A DNA stretch of 64,000 nucleotides from Campylobacter gracilis (GTDB lineage Bacteria > Campylobacterota > Campylobacteria > Campylobacterales > Campylobacteraceae): positions 20,948 through 84,947 of the forward strand of contig NZ_JAHAFS010000013.1 of NCBI RefSeq assembly GCF_018374135.1, read 5' to 3'. The first letter of the stretch is position 1. The number at the start of each line of letters is the position of its first letter. The translations under genes and the position numbers were made by a program. The notes beneath the pieces were generated by a model. That model saw only the letters and a list, made by a program, of their open reading frames with translations. It did not search any database and was not told where the DNA came from. This document shows positions 43,486 through 52,284 of this stretch, piece after piece.

Positions 43486-44085
43486 TTGAATAGATTGATT
43501 TTGAAGATTTATGCGTGGCAAAATACCGCTACGCCATGGTTTTGGCTCTTTGTGATAAGCACAGGGTATCTTGCTGTATCGCATTTTTTCTTTCAGCGCT
43601 GCCTTTTTATGTCGCCTACGCAGACGAGCGCCCTCGTGCGTCTGGGCTTTGCCGTAGCGGGCGCGGGCGCGCTTATCGGCTTGCTGCTGCCGTTTGGCTT
43701 CATAACAAGGCTCGTTGCCTACGCGCTCGGATTTGCGGGCGCGATATACGGTTATTTACAAAGCTCCGCGTCGCATCCCGCCGCGGATACCGCAAATTGT
43801 CTCGCAGCGCCCGCATTTCCTTTTGCGGCGCCGCTTGATAGCCTGCTGCCGGAGCTATTTCGCCCCGCAAGCTGCACGGGCACCCCGTCCTTTTCCGCAG
43901 GCACCGCGCTTAGCGAAGTACAGAGTTTTTTTAGCGGATTTTACGGCGAGGGATTTTATCTGGTGCCGAGCATTAAATTTGCAGACGCGGCACAGTGCGC
44001 GCAGATAGCGTTTGCGGCATTCGCGGCGATTTTAGCCGTGATGTTTGCGGGCTTTTTATACGGCAGATTTACGAGAAGTTTTTAA
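43486..44085 (+). CDS. DsbI/DsbB-family membrane protein without its CxxC
   Basis: 199 residues, TTG start with GGAGG five bases upstream. Four helices (~19-37, 49-70, 72-92, 165-195). It aligns through its length with DsbI, the DsbB-like partner of DsbL: FQRCLFMSP-TQTS, then a loop with two Cys (Cys105 in TANCLAAP, Cys130 in RPASCTGT), PFAAPLDSLLPELF, EVQSFFSGFY-GEGFYLVPSIKFADAAQC. DsbI family members have PCEQC at the first position; here it is PTQTS (residues 44-48), so the quinone-side CxxC is gone, while Arg52, thought to contact quinone, and the loop Cys pair remain. It may therefore not transfer electrons by the normal route. Operon with a cytochrome c and TorA-like enzyme. Confidence 0.7.
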   Translation: MNRLILKIYAWQNTATPWFWLFVISTGYLAVSHFFFQRCLFMSPTQTSALVRLGFAVAGAGALIGLLLPFGFITRLVAYALGFAGAIYGYLQSSASHPAADTANCLAAPAFPFAAPLDSLLPELFRPASCTGTPSFSAGTALSEVQSFFSGFYGEGFYLVPSIKFADAAQCAQIAFAAFAAILAVMFAGFLYGRFTRSF

Positions 44086-44105
44086 AATTTTAAGAAAGGA
44101 TAAGC

Positions 44106-44714
44106 ATGAAGTTTTTAAATTCTATTGCGGCTGCGGCGGCTCTCGCGGCTGCGATCGCAAGCTACGCTGGCGCCGAGGTTAAGGCGGGCGAGACGCTTTA
44201 CGGCACGGTGCTAAAGCAGGTAAGCGTAAGCGGCGATTTGTCGCATAAGGACGGCAGGCTGCTGCCCACAAATGCCATAGAGGTCTTGGAGGTGAAGGAC
44301 GGAGTAGTGAAATTTTCGCTCACAGGCTATCAAAATCCAAAGGCGCCCAATGTTATTTATTTCACGCCTAAAGCGCGCATAATCGCGGTGGCGTTTTCGA
44401 AGCAGGCTAAATTTCAAAGCGAGAGCTTGGGCGAAGAGGACGGCTTTAATAAGGTTAAAATAACCGCCTACACCGACGAGGGCGCGCTAAGCGGCGACGT
44501 GGATAAAATTTTCGCGGGCGCTAAGGAGAAATTTGAAGCCTCGTGTAGCGTCTGTCACGCTCTGCACCAGCCGGCTAGCTACGAAGCAAACAGATGGCCG
44601 GGCTACATCAAATCGATGCTTTCGCGCACGCCTATTAGCAAAGACGAGAGCTGGACGGTGGTACAGTATCTGCAAAAGCACTCCAAGGACGTAAATTTAA
44701 AGGATATGAAATGA
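44106..44714 (+). CDS. Monohaem cytochrome c (second Tor module)
   Basis: 202 residues, ATG 44106 after AAAGGATAAGC. Signal peptide to ~23 (AAALAAAIASYAGA). Haemless N-terminal domain, then C147-x-x-C150-H151 (SCSVCHALHQP) and a TorC-like tail with Trp/Pro (ANRWPGYIKSMLSR). Same architecture as the cytochrome at 35724, but low identity. Its stop overlaps the start of the reductase by four bases (ATGA), so the two are coupled and presumably exchange electrons. Confidence 0.84.
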   Translation: MKFLNSIAAAAALAAAIASYAGAEVKAGETLYGTVLKQVSVSGDLSHKDGRLLPTNAIEVLEVKDGVVKFSLTGYQNPKAPNVIYFTPKARIIAVAFSKQAKFQSESLGEEDGFNKVKITAYTDEGALSGDVDKIFAGAKEKFEASCSVCHALHQPASYEANRWPGYIKSMLSRTPISKDESWTVVQYLQKHSKDVNLKDMK

Positions 44715-47227
44715 AAAGACGAAATTTTTTAAAGCTCGGCGCGGCGGTCTCGGCGCTTCCGCTCATCCCAAGCTCGATGCTAGCGGCGGATAAACTCACC
44801 GCGCTTAAGAAAAACGGCGAAATTTTAACCGCGGCGCGGTGGGGAATTTTAAAAGCGAGCGTCAAAAACGGCAAGATCGTAAAATCCGCTCCGTGGAAGA
44901 TCACCTCTAAAATTCCCAATACTCTTCAAAATACGATGGCGGATCTCGTTTATAATACGCGCGTTAAGGCGCCGATGGTGCGAAAATCCTACCTCGCCGA
45001 TCCCGATAATCCAAAACCCGAGCTTCGCGGACTTGACGAATGGGTCGAGGTAAAATATGAAGACGCGATCAAGCTCGTCGCGCGCGAGCTTAAAAAGACG
45101 CGCGAGCAAAAGGGCGCAGACTCGGTATTCGCGGGCAGCTACGGCTGGCAGAGCACGGGCAACGTGCATGTCTCAAGGACGCTGCTTCATAGATTTATGA
45201 ACTTAACCGGCGGCTTTACGGGCGTCACGGGCGATTACTCCACGGGTGCGGCGCAGGTCATAATGCCGCACGTAACGGGCTCAAATCAGGTCTATGAGCA
45301 GCAAACTTCGTGGCCCGTGGTACTTGAAAATTCCAAAGTCGTGGTCTTTTGGGGGCTAAATCCGATCTCTACGCTTCGCGTGGCGTGGACGAGCTCGGAC
45401 GAGCAGGGATTTAAGTATTTCGAGCAGCTAAAAAACAGCGACAAAGAGATCATCATCATCGATCCGATCAAAACCGTAAGCGGCAAGTATTTCGAGGGTA
45501 AGGCGCGATGGATCACCCCTCGCCCGAACACCGACGTAGCGATGATGCTAGGTATGGCGCAGCACCTCTACTCGCAGGGCAAGTACGATAAGGAATTTTT
45601 GCAAAACTACACCGTGGGCTTTGAAAAATTCGTGCCGTACCTCACGGGACAGAGCGACGGCGTGGCTAAGACGCCCGAGTGGGCAAGCGAAATTTGCGGC
45701 ATTAGCGCGGACGTGATAAAAGAGCTTGCGGTAAAATTTTACGAAAATCGCACGATGATAATGGCGGGCTGGGGTATCCAGCGCGCTCATCACGGCGAGC
45801 AGGCGCACTGGATGATCGTAACTTTGTGCGCGATGCTAGGACAGATCGGACTTGCAGGAGGAGGCTTCGGCTTTAGCTACCATTACGCTAACGGCGGCGC
45901 GCCTACCTGCGCGGGCGGCGTGATCGGCGGAATGAACGCGGCAAGCGTCGGCATCGTTAAGGACGGCAAATTTTTAGGGCTTGCGCAGGATCAGAGGCAA
46001 GGCGACGAAGCTACTCAAGCGTGGCTGGTAAATACGGCGAAGGTCGCCTTCCCTCTAGCTCGTATCGCGGACGTGCTACTAAATCCGGGCAAGACGATCG
46101 ACGCGAACGGCGCAAAGATTACCTATCCGAAGATTGACTTCATCTACTGGGTCGGCGGAAATCCGATCGTGCATCATCAAGACACCAACACCAATATTAA
46201 GGCTTGGCGCAAACCGCGCACCATCGTAGTGAATGAAATTTACTGGACGCCGACTGCGAAGATGGCGGACATCGTGTTTCCGACCACGACGGAGTATGAG
46301 CGTAACGACATCACGATGAGCGGGGACTACTCCAATATGCATATAATTCCTATGAAGCAGGTCGTCGCCAAGCAATACGGCGCGAAGGACGATTATCAAA
46401 TTTTTACCGACCTTTGTAAAGCCTACGCAGACGGGCTTGCCGAGGCTTATACGGACGGCGGCAAAACGGAGATGGATTGGATCAAAGAATTTTACGAAGG
46501 GGCAGCTAGCGCCGTGAATGCAAACACCGCTTTGGGCATACAGATGCCGAGCTTTGAGCAGTGGTGGGAGAAAAACGAGCCGACGGAATTTTACGAAACG
46601 CCAGAGAGTGCTGCGTACGTGACGTTTGAAGATTTTAGAAATGATCCCGTTTTGGAGGCTTTGGGAACGCCTAGCGGGCTGATTGAAATTTACTCCGATA
46701 CGATCGCCGCTATGAACTACAAAGACTGCGGCGCGCATCCGATGTGGTTCGAGCCCGTCGAGTGGCTCGGGATGAAGGATAAACCTGCGAAATTTCATCT
46801 GCTTAGCCTGCATCCGTATGACCGCTTACATTCGCAGCAGAGCAATACCTCAAATCGCAAAAGATATGCCATTGCGGATCGCGAGCCGGTGCTAATAAAT
46901 ACCGAGGACGCTAAGGAGCTCGGTATCAAGCAGGGCGATCTGGTGCGCGTGTATAACGCTCGCGGCGAAATTTTGGCGGGAGCCAACGTAAGCGACGACA
47001 TAATGCGCGGCGTGGTGCAGATATTCGAAGGCGCGTGGTACGATCCTAACGCCGAGGGGCTTTGCAAAAACGGAAATCCGAACGTACTTACGATCGATCT
47101 TCCTACGAGCGAGCTTGCCAACGGCAATATCTCCCACACGGCGCTGGTAGATATTGAGCTTTATAAACACAAGGCGGGCGAGGATATCAAACTAACCGCG
47201 TTTATGCCGCCTAAAGGGGCGAAGTAG
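44711..47227 (+). CDS. torA: TorA-like trimethylamine N-oxide reductase, copy 2
   Basis: 838 residues, ATG overlapping the cytochrome stop. Twin-arginine signal KRRNFLKLGAAVSALPLIP. Closest in wording to TorA/DorA: GSYGWQSTGNVHVSRTLLHR, Mo-ligand Ser in GDYSTGAAQVIMPHVTGSNQVYEQQTSWPVVLE, ITPRPNTDVAMMLGMAQHLY, GIQRAHHGEQAHW and YDRLHSQQSNTS. It reduces TMAO or DMSO in the periplasm. Compared with copy 1 it keeps the TorA-type segment QQTSWPVV where copy 1 has APTTWKAI, so the two probably differ in substrate. No Mo-cofactor genes are in this window beyond moaC. Confidence 0.88.
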   Translation: MKRRNFLKLGAAVSALPLIPSSMLAADKLTALKKNGEILTAARWGILKASVKNGKIVKSAPWKITSKIPNTLQNTMADLVYNTRVKAPMVRKSYLADPDNPKPELRGLDEWVEVKYEDAIKLVARELKKTREQKGADSVFAGSYGWQSTGNVHVSRTLLHRFMNLTGGFTGVTGDYSTGAAQVIMPHVTGSNQVYEQQTSWPVVLENSKVVVFWGLNPISTLRVAWTSSDEQGFKYFEQLKNSDKEIIIIDPIKTVSGKYFEGKARWITPRPNTDVAMMLGMAQHLYSQGKYDKEFLQNYTVGFEKFVPYLTGQSDGVAKTPEWASEICGISADVIKELAVKFYENRTMIMAGWGIQRAHHGEQAHWMIVTLCAMLGQIGLAGGGFGFSYHYANGGAPTCAGGVIGGMNAASVGIVKDGKFLGLAQDQRQGDEATQAWLVNTAKVAFPLARIADVLLNPGKTIDANGAKITYPKIDFIYWVGGNPIVHHQDTNTNIKAWRKPRTIVVNEIYWTPTAKMADIVFPTTTEYERNDITMSGDYSNMHIIPMKQVVAKQYGAKDDYQIFTDLCKAYADGLAEAYTDGGKTEMDWIKEFYEGAASAVNANTALGIQMPSFEQWWEKNEPTEFYETPESAAYVTFEDFRNDPVLEALGTPSGLIEIYSDTIAAMNYKDCGAHPMWFEPVEWLGMKDKPAKFHLLSLHPYDRLHSQQSNTSNRKRYAIADREPVLINTEDAKELGIKQGDLVRVYNARGEILAGANVSDDIMRGVVQIFEGAWYDPNAEGLCKNGNPNVLTIDLPTSELANGNISHTALVDIELYKHKAGEDIKLTAFMPPKGAK

Positions 47228-47614
47228 GGATTAGGGGCGGTCTGGGTTTTAAGACTGGCTCATTGCTGGCTTGGACTAGATACGCCGATCCTCTACAGGC
47301 TTTAGCCAAACTCGCCGTGGTTTTGCTACGGCGAGGCATATCGATTTCGACTTGCCGCGGCTTTATATAGTCGCGGCTGTGTATCGGGACCAATTTGCTT
47401 GCTACAGCCTCGCGACTGCAACGATAGGTCGCGGAGCTGATTTAAATTTTATAGCCTTGCGCTTGCAGTGTTGACTGAGTTGATTTGATTTATCATAACT
47501 TTGAGCTGTGGCAGGCTGGAGATAACAGCAAGCAATATTTGCCTCGCCGCCCTACTCTCTATTTGCTTGTTAAATTCTCGCTAAATTTAAGAACTTGCCG
47601 TTTGGGCTATAATT
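47228..47614. other. Spacer after second Tor module
   Basis: No gene or strong terminator recognised. Convergent with the remnant frame at 47615-47935. Confidence 0.35.
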
Positions 47615-47935
47615 TCAATCCAAACTAAAAAACCGCCTAAGCTTCCATTTAAAATTTTTCTTCGGAATTTGTGTATCACTAAAATCGTGGCTCCAAATTT
47701 CGTTTTTATCGGTGAAATAGCCGCTATTTTGAGCCTGCGGTATAAAGTCGGTCCGATCTTCTATTTTTACGTTTAGCGCCTTGAAATATTGCAGCAGCTC
47801 ATAATACTTTTTTGCAGATACGGCATTTATTAAAAAGTAATTTCTATTGTTAAATTTAACGACGAAATTTCTTTTTAGCAGCCAAGGTAAAATTTTGAAA
47901 TTTACTGCTTTAAATCTGCACTGAATTTCAAAATT
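47615..47935 (-). pseudogene. Start-less remnant frame of 106 codons
   Basis: Minus-strand frame open from just below a TAA (47938-47936) to a TGA at 47615, with no ATG, GTG or TTG near its beginning. It reads as protein: WLLKRNFVVKFNNRNYFLIN, KKYYELLQYFKALNVKIEDR, FTDKNEIWSHDF, WKLRRFFSLD. Composition is ordinary protein-like, not the palindromic wording of the spacers. I do not recognise the family. Likely the C-terminal end of a gene whose beginning has been lost. Confidence 0.5.
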
Positions 47936-48046
47936 TTAAGCCATAAAATAAGATAAAATTTTAAAATTCTACGCCTTTTTTTGGTGTGAAAGTTTTTATT
48001 TTGGGACAAATACTACCGCTTTGATATTGATGCTTTTGTGTGTATT

Positions 48047-48308
48047 TTACTTATCTCCATAGTGAGTTTTACACTGAGCTATTTCTATGGCGCCATTAGA
48101 TATTCTAAATACGAGCCGATTTTTTCCATCTATTCTAACACTATAAAGCCCCGATAAATTGCCCTTTAGCGCTTCGGGTTTGCCTATACAATCGTAGCCG
48201 TTACGCTCTATATCTAGGAAACTTATTTATGCGCTTTAGGATATTTTTATCATTTTCCTGCCAATACAGATAATCCTTCCAAGCTTCTTGCGACCAGATT
48301 TTTTTCAT
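48047..48308 (-). pseudogene. yoeB: YoeB/Txe-type toxin gene, frameshifted
   Basis: ATG at 48308 overlaps the antitoxin stop (ATGA). The first 29 codons give the YoeB start MKKIWSQEAWKDYLYWQEND, KNILKRINK; the frame then ends after FPRYRA at 48201. The neighbouring frame carries on the family, DIERNGYDCIGKPEALKGNLSG, LYSVRIDGKNRLVFRISNG, IEIAQCKTHYGDK, to a stop at 48047. The break is at TTTCC around 48220-48226; the total is one base more than a whole number of codons, which fits loss of two bases or gain of one. The catalytic HY end and the Arg are preserved in the second frame. YoeB cuts mRNA at the ribosome; here it should be inactive. Confidence 0.8.
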
Positions 48309-48568
48309 TGATCCGCTTCTAACAAATCGTGCTCAATCCCGCTATTTTCCTTTAATTCGTCAAAAGAGCGCTTAAGATGAGATAAATTTTCGTGGCCGTA
48401 AAAGGGATCTGCCGTCAGCTCGAAAGGAATTTTGCGTTCTTGCAATACTTTTTTAGCAAATATTGTAAAAGCAGTAGTTAAATTTAGCCCCATTTCAGAG
48501 CATACTTCCTCCAACCCTTTTTTAAGTTCGGCATCCATTCTAAAATTTACGTTTATAGATCGCGTCAT
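48305..48568 (-). CDS. RelB/DinJ-type antitoxin
   Basis: 87 residues, ATG at 48568 after AAGGAGAC. Ribbon-helix-helix N-terminus TRSINVNFRMDAELKKGLEE, then SEMGLNLTTAFTIFAKKVLQER and an acidic tail that would wrap the toxin. Usual YoeB partners are YefM/Phd-type; a RelB/DinJ-type antitoxin with a YoeB toxin is a mixed pair. The antitoxin is intact although the toxin is broken. Autoregulation is likely: a 33-bp inverted repeat spans its -10. Confidence 0.85.
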   Translation of the reverse strand: MTRSINVNFRMDAELKKGLEEVCSEMGLNLTTAFTIFAKKVLQERKIPFELTADPFYGHENLSHLKRSFDELKENSGIEHDLLEADQ

Positions 48569-48584
48569 ATTGTCTCCTTTTTGA

Positions 48585-48617
48585 TTGCATTATACATTAT
48601 TTATATGGATAATGCAA
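48585..48617 (-). promoter_or_regulatory. Operator/promoter of the antitoxin gene
   Basis: TTGCATTAT (48585-48593) and ATAATGCAA (48609-48617) form nine-base arms. On the minus strand TATAAT at 48594-48589 is the -10, lying inside the repeat, as expected for TA autorepression. Transcript start near 48582. Confidence 0.65.
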
Positions 48618-48692
48618 TGATTTATAAATGTGCTTTGCTAAAATTCCATTATGAGAGAACACTATTAATTCTAAATCTAGCAAGATTTTAAT

Positions 48693-50006
48693 TCAAAACG
48701 AAATATGCATACTAAGCGCGATTATGCATAAAAGTAGCGCCAGCGGGACATAGACAAAGCGTCCGATGTCATACCAGAGCTTGCCGCGAGCCCTCTCTGC
48801 GCCTAGATTGATCTCATCTAAAATTTCATTCCGCTTAATTATCCAAAACCACGATATCGCGCCGATTACCGCTCCGATCGGAATGATATAAATTGATACG
48901 AAATCCATCCACGGCCCCCATGAGCTTATCGCTTCCATACCAAGGCCCGCACCCAGGCAGATCGCGCACAATAACGCAAGCGTGAAGGCGCGGCTTAGCC
49001 TTGGAAACTTATGCATTAGCGATTCGGCGACTACTTCGAACATATTTTGAAGCGATGAAATTCCACCAAAAATCACGGCGGTAAATAAAATTACCGCAAA
49101 AATTCTACCACCTGCCATATCTTGCAAAATTTTAGGCAGAGTTACGAAAAGTAGCTTAGGCCCCGCCGCAGGATCCATTCCATAAGCAAATACTGCAGGG
49201 ATCATCACTAGCGCAGCTACCATAGCGGCTAGCGTGTCAAATAGCGCAGTATTTTTCGCCGCAGATACGACGTCTTCATCCTTGGATAGATACGCGCCAT
49301 AGACGATCATACCTGAGCCCGTAATCGATAGCGAGAAAAATGCCTGTCCCATCGCAGAAATCCAAACCATCGGATCTGCTAGCTTAGTAAAATCGGCGCC
49401 AAAAAGAAAGGCATATCCGCCCGCAGCGCCTTGCAGTGTCGCAACCCTAACCGCCAAAATTGCAAATAGCAGGAAAAATAGCGGCATCATAATTTTATTC
49501 GTTTTTTCGATGCTTTTGGCGCCGAAAAACAGCGTCAGCAACGTGCCTGCGACGATTATGCAGTGATAAGGCACCACGGAGTAGGGCGTCAGGGCAAAAG
49601 AGTTGAACCACGTATCGGTATTTTCGCTCATTAGCGAGCCGTCTATGGCTTGGATTAGCGCTTTTAGAACGTAGGCGATGATGACGGCATAGCCCACTGC
49701 GATACACATCGAACCGGCAAGTGGCAACCAGCCGATAACCTTACCGATAGCGCCCAGTCCGCGGCTTTTCCACGCGTATTCGTATGAGCCCAGCGTGCCT
49801 GTTTTGGCGCGGCGACCGATCGCGTATTCGGCGCTTAGACCCACGTATGAAAACAGCGCTACGAAAAAAACGTAAATTAGCAAAAATGCGCCACCGCCGT
49901 TCGTGCCGAGTTTATAAGGGAAGCCCCAGACATTTGCCATACCTACAGCAGAGCCCACGCAAGCGATGATAAAAGCCCAACGCGATGAGAATTTGTGTTT
50001 TGTCAT
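48693..50006 (-). CDS. Na+-dependent NSS/SNF family transporter
   Basis: 437 residues, about 11-12 membrane helices. Sodium site words near the start: ACVGSAVGMANVWGFPYKLGTNGGGAFLLIY, then VGLSAEYAIGRRAKT and SITGSGMIVYGAYLSKDEDV, WISAMGQAFFSLSITGSG. The family moves amino acids or related solutes with Na+. No helix-12 extension. It has no operon partners here. Confidence 0.9.
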   Translation of the reverse strand: MTKHKFSSRWAFIIACVGSAVGMANVWGFPYKLGTNGGGAFLLIYVFFVALFSYVGLSAEYAIGRRAKTGTLGSYEYAWKSRGLGAIGKVIGWLPLAGSMCIAVGYAVIIAYVLKALIQAIDGSLMSENTDTWFNSFALTPYSVVPYHCIIVAGTLLTLFFGAKSIEKTNKIMMPLFFLLFAILAVRVATLQGAAGGYAFLFGADFTKLADPMVWISAMGQAFFSLSITGSGMIVYGAYLSKDEDVVSAAKNTALFDTLAAMVAALVMIPAVFAYGMDPAAGPKLLFVTLPKILQDMAGGRIFAVILFTAVIFGGISSLQNMFEVVAESLMHKFPRLSRAFTLALLCAICLGAGLGMEAISSWGPWMDFVSIYIIPIGAVIGAISWFWIIKRNEILDEINLGAERARGKLWYDIGRFVYVPLALLLCIIALSMHISF

Positions 50007-50649
50007 AAAGCCATCCGTGCGAAAAATTTTCGTTATGGTAGCAAAAAGGAATTTAAGATTTATTTATGCGGAATTTTAAGGCATGCCGATTTGATTACTT
50101 AGGAATTTTTAGAATTTAAAATTGCGAAGTTTTAAAGCAAGATTGGCGGAATTTTACGATTAAAATCGATAGAGTTAATTCTGCGATACTACGCGGCAAA
50201 ATTTTATCTTTAATAATTTTAGAATTTTACGCTTAGACTTTGGCTTTAAAATCCGCTTAGCCCAGGCTTGTAGCAGGGCTTGATATTTAAGTTAGCCGAG
50301 AAATTTAGATCAATTGAAATTTTAAAATTCCGCGAAATTTTGAAATTTTTAAAATCTACGATCTCGCAAAATTTGAAAACAGGCTTATCAAGAAATTTTA
50401 TCTGGCGCCGCTCTGGCAGAATTTTCGCGGTAGAATTTCGCCTTTCGTTTGCAGCGCGCTTATAAATAGCACTTTTATGACGCTCTGAAGGGCGGTGGGA
50501 ATTCCTGCGCTCGCTATTACGGTATCTATGCGGGAGCGGCGAATAAATTTTTGCCATATATGGGGATTGAGAGCGTCGCAAGCGGCAGCGCGCTTGAAAT
50601 TTCCGGCACGCAGCATCACAGAGCGAATTTTATTAACTCACACTTTGGC
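50007..50649. other. AT-rich spacer with palindromic words
   Basis: AATTTTAAAATT and related words around 50300-50400. A 111-codon minus-strand frame at 50246-50581 contains only these words and is rejected. No RNA gene seen. Confidence 0.4.
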
Positions 50650-51987
50650 TTAGTTATTTTTCTCCGCTTCTTCATTTTCTTGCGGCTGCGCGACTGCTTT
50701 TTTGATCGCTTTTACGAGCGAAACTCTTGTGCCATCCATTCGCAGCACTTCATAGTCGCAGTTTTCATCGCTTATTTTATCGCCGATTTCAGGTAGGCTG
50801 CCGAATAGATTAAAGACGTAGCCGCCGATCGTTAGCTGTTCGGTCTCCTCATCAAAGTCGATGCCCATCACCTCCTCGACGCCTTCGATCTCGAAACGCC
50901 CTCTAAACTCAAAGGTATTCTCGTCGATACGTTTGAAATTTTGCGCATTCGCGTCGTGCTCGTCGTTGATGTCGCCAAAAATTTCTTCTATGATGTCTTC
51001 CATCGTCAAAAATCCCGCAGTGCCGCCGTATTCGTCGATGACGAGCGCGGCAAAAATGCGCTGCTTATTCATCATCGGTAAAATTTTAGAGATTGGGCTG
51101 TTTTCAGGCACGATGATGAGTTTGCGCACGATCTTATCGAAGCTTTTATCTCCCTTTTGTTGGATGATGTCGCGGATGTGGATGAGGCCTAGGACGTTAT
51201 CTTTGCTGCCGTCGATATACGGAAAGCGCGTAAATTTCGACTGCAGTACGGTTGCATAGTTTTCGTCGTAGCTTTTTTGCTTATTTAGGCATATGAGATC
51301 GCGCCTCGGCGTCATTATCTCTTTAGCGACCGTGTCGCTGAAATCGACGGCGTTTTTGATGATCTCGGTCTCTAGGCTATCGAGCATGCCGCCTTTTAGG
51401 CTCTCGCTTGCGATGATTTTGATCTCCTCGTCCGAAAGCGCAAGCTCGCTCTCTTTGGCGGGCTTTACACCTATGATTTTAAGCGAGACGGCGGCGATGA
51501 AGTCAAACGCCTTGATGATCGGAAAAAACATAATCCAAAAAATATGAAGCGGTCTGGAGATAAAAAGCACGATCTTCTCGGTTTTAGCAATAGCGATGGA
51601 TTTTGGCACCAGCTCGCCGAGCACGACGTGAAATAGCGTAACGAGCGTAAAAGATATGACGAAGGCGATCGTATGTGCCGCTGCCCCGCTGCCTATGCCG
51701 ATGGATCTTAGCGGCAGCTCGATCAGTCTCGATACTGCTGGCTCACCGATCCAGCCGAGGGCGAGCGAGCTTATCGTAATGCCTAGCTGAGTGGCGCTGA
51801 GGTAGGTGTCAAGGGAGTTTGAAATTTTAAAAGCGAGCTTTGCGTTTGGAATTTTATCCTTGATAAGCTCTTCGAGGCGAGACTTTCTGACTTTGACGAT
51901 TGAGAATTCCGAAAGAACAAAAAAAGCATTCATAAAGATGAATACAAAAGCTAAAACTAACATTAAAATCGAACTGTCCGTGTCCAA
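50650..51987 (-). CDS. CorC/HlyC family membrane protein with CBS pair
   Basis: 445 residues, TTG start at 51987 after AAAGGATAAGAAAT. DUF21 membrane domain with NAFFVLSEFSIVKVRKSRL, SLALGWIGEPAVS and VLGELVPKSIAI, then a CBS pair (EIMTPRRDLICLN, GLIHIRDIIQ) and a C-terminal CorC_HlyC domain (GTAGFLTMEDIIEEIFGDINDEHD; TIGGYVFNLFGSLPEIGD). Likely magnesium or ion transport-linked. Predicted inner membrane. Single gene. Confidence 0.9.
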   Translation of the reverse strand: MDTDSSILMLVLAFVFIFMNAFFVLSEFSIVKVRKSRLEELIKDKIPNAKLAFKISNSLDTYLSATQLGITISSLALGWIGEPAVSRLIELPLRSIGIGSGAAAHTIAFVISFTLVTLFHVVLGELVPKSIAIAKTEKIVLFISRPLHIFWIMFFPIIKAFDFIAAVSLKIIGVKPAKESELALSDEEIKIIASESLKGGMLDSLETEIIKNAVDFSDTVAKEIMTPRRDLICLNKQKSYDENYATVLQSKFTRFPYIDGSKDNVLGLIHIRDIIQQKGDKSFDKIVRKLIIVPENSPISKILPMMNKQRIFAALVIDEYGGTAGFLTMEDIIEEIFGDINDEHDANAQNFKRIDENTFEFRGRFEIEGVEEVMGIDFDEETEQLTIGGYVFNLFGSLPEIGDKISDENCDYEVLRMDGTRVSLVKAIKKAVAQPQENEEAEKNN

Positions 51988-52284
51988 ATTTCTTATCCTT
52001 TGAAATTTAAAAATAAATATTTATGATTATATCTAAAAACGCTTTAAAATCCAAAAGATATGGAAAATGCCTCGCGCCCGCCTCGTAGAATTCCGCGGTA
52101 ATTTAAAATTTCGCGCTGCGGCAGACCTTTGTCTCAGCGAGATTTTATCGCGATAGAGCTTTGGCGCAGTGGCGGATAATCCTAGCGCCGCACGCAAGCC
52201 CATTAAGAAATTTAAATGCGACGATAAAACCTGCTACTTAAAAACCTCAGCGCGCAAACTCTTGCGAAATTTTAAATCGCAAGA
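51988..52284. other. Spacer between CorC-type gene and M48 protease gene
   Basis: Nearly 300 bases with no gene; nothing distinctive recognised. Confidence 0.35.

Noticed and set aside
46079..46813. 244-codon minus-strand frame opposite the second reductase gene
   Set aside because: Antisense shadow of a well-supported plus-strand gene with no ribosome site.
50246..50581. 111-codon minus-strand frame in the spacer
   Set aside because: Made of repeated palindromic words, very basic, no ribosome site or family.
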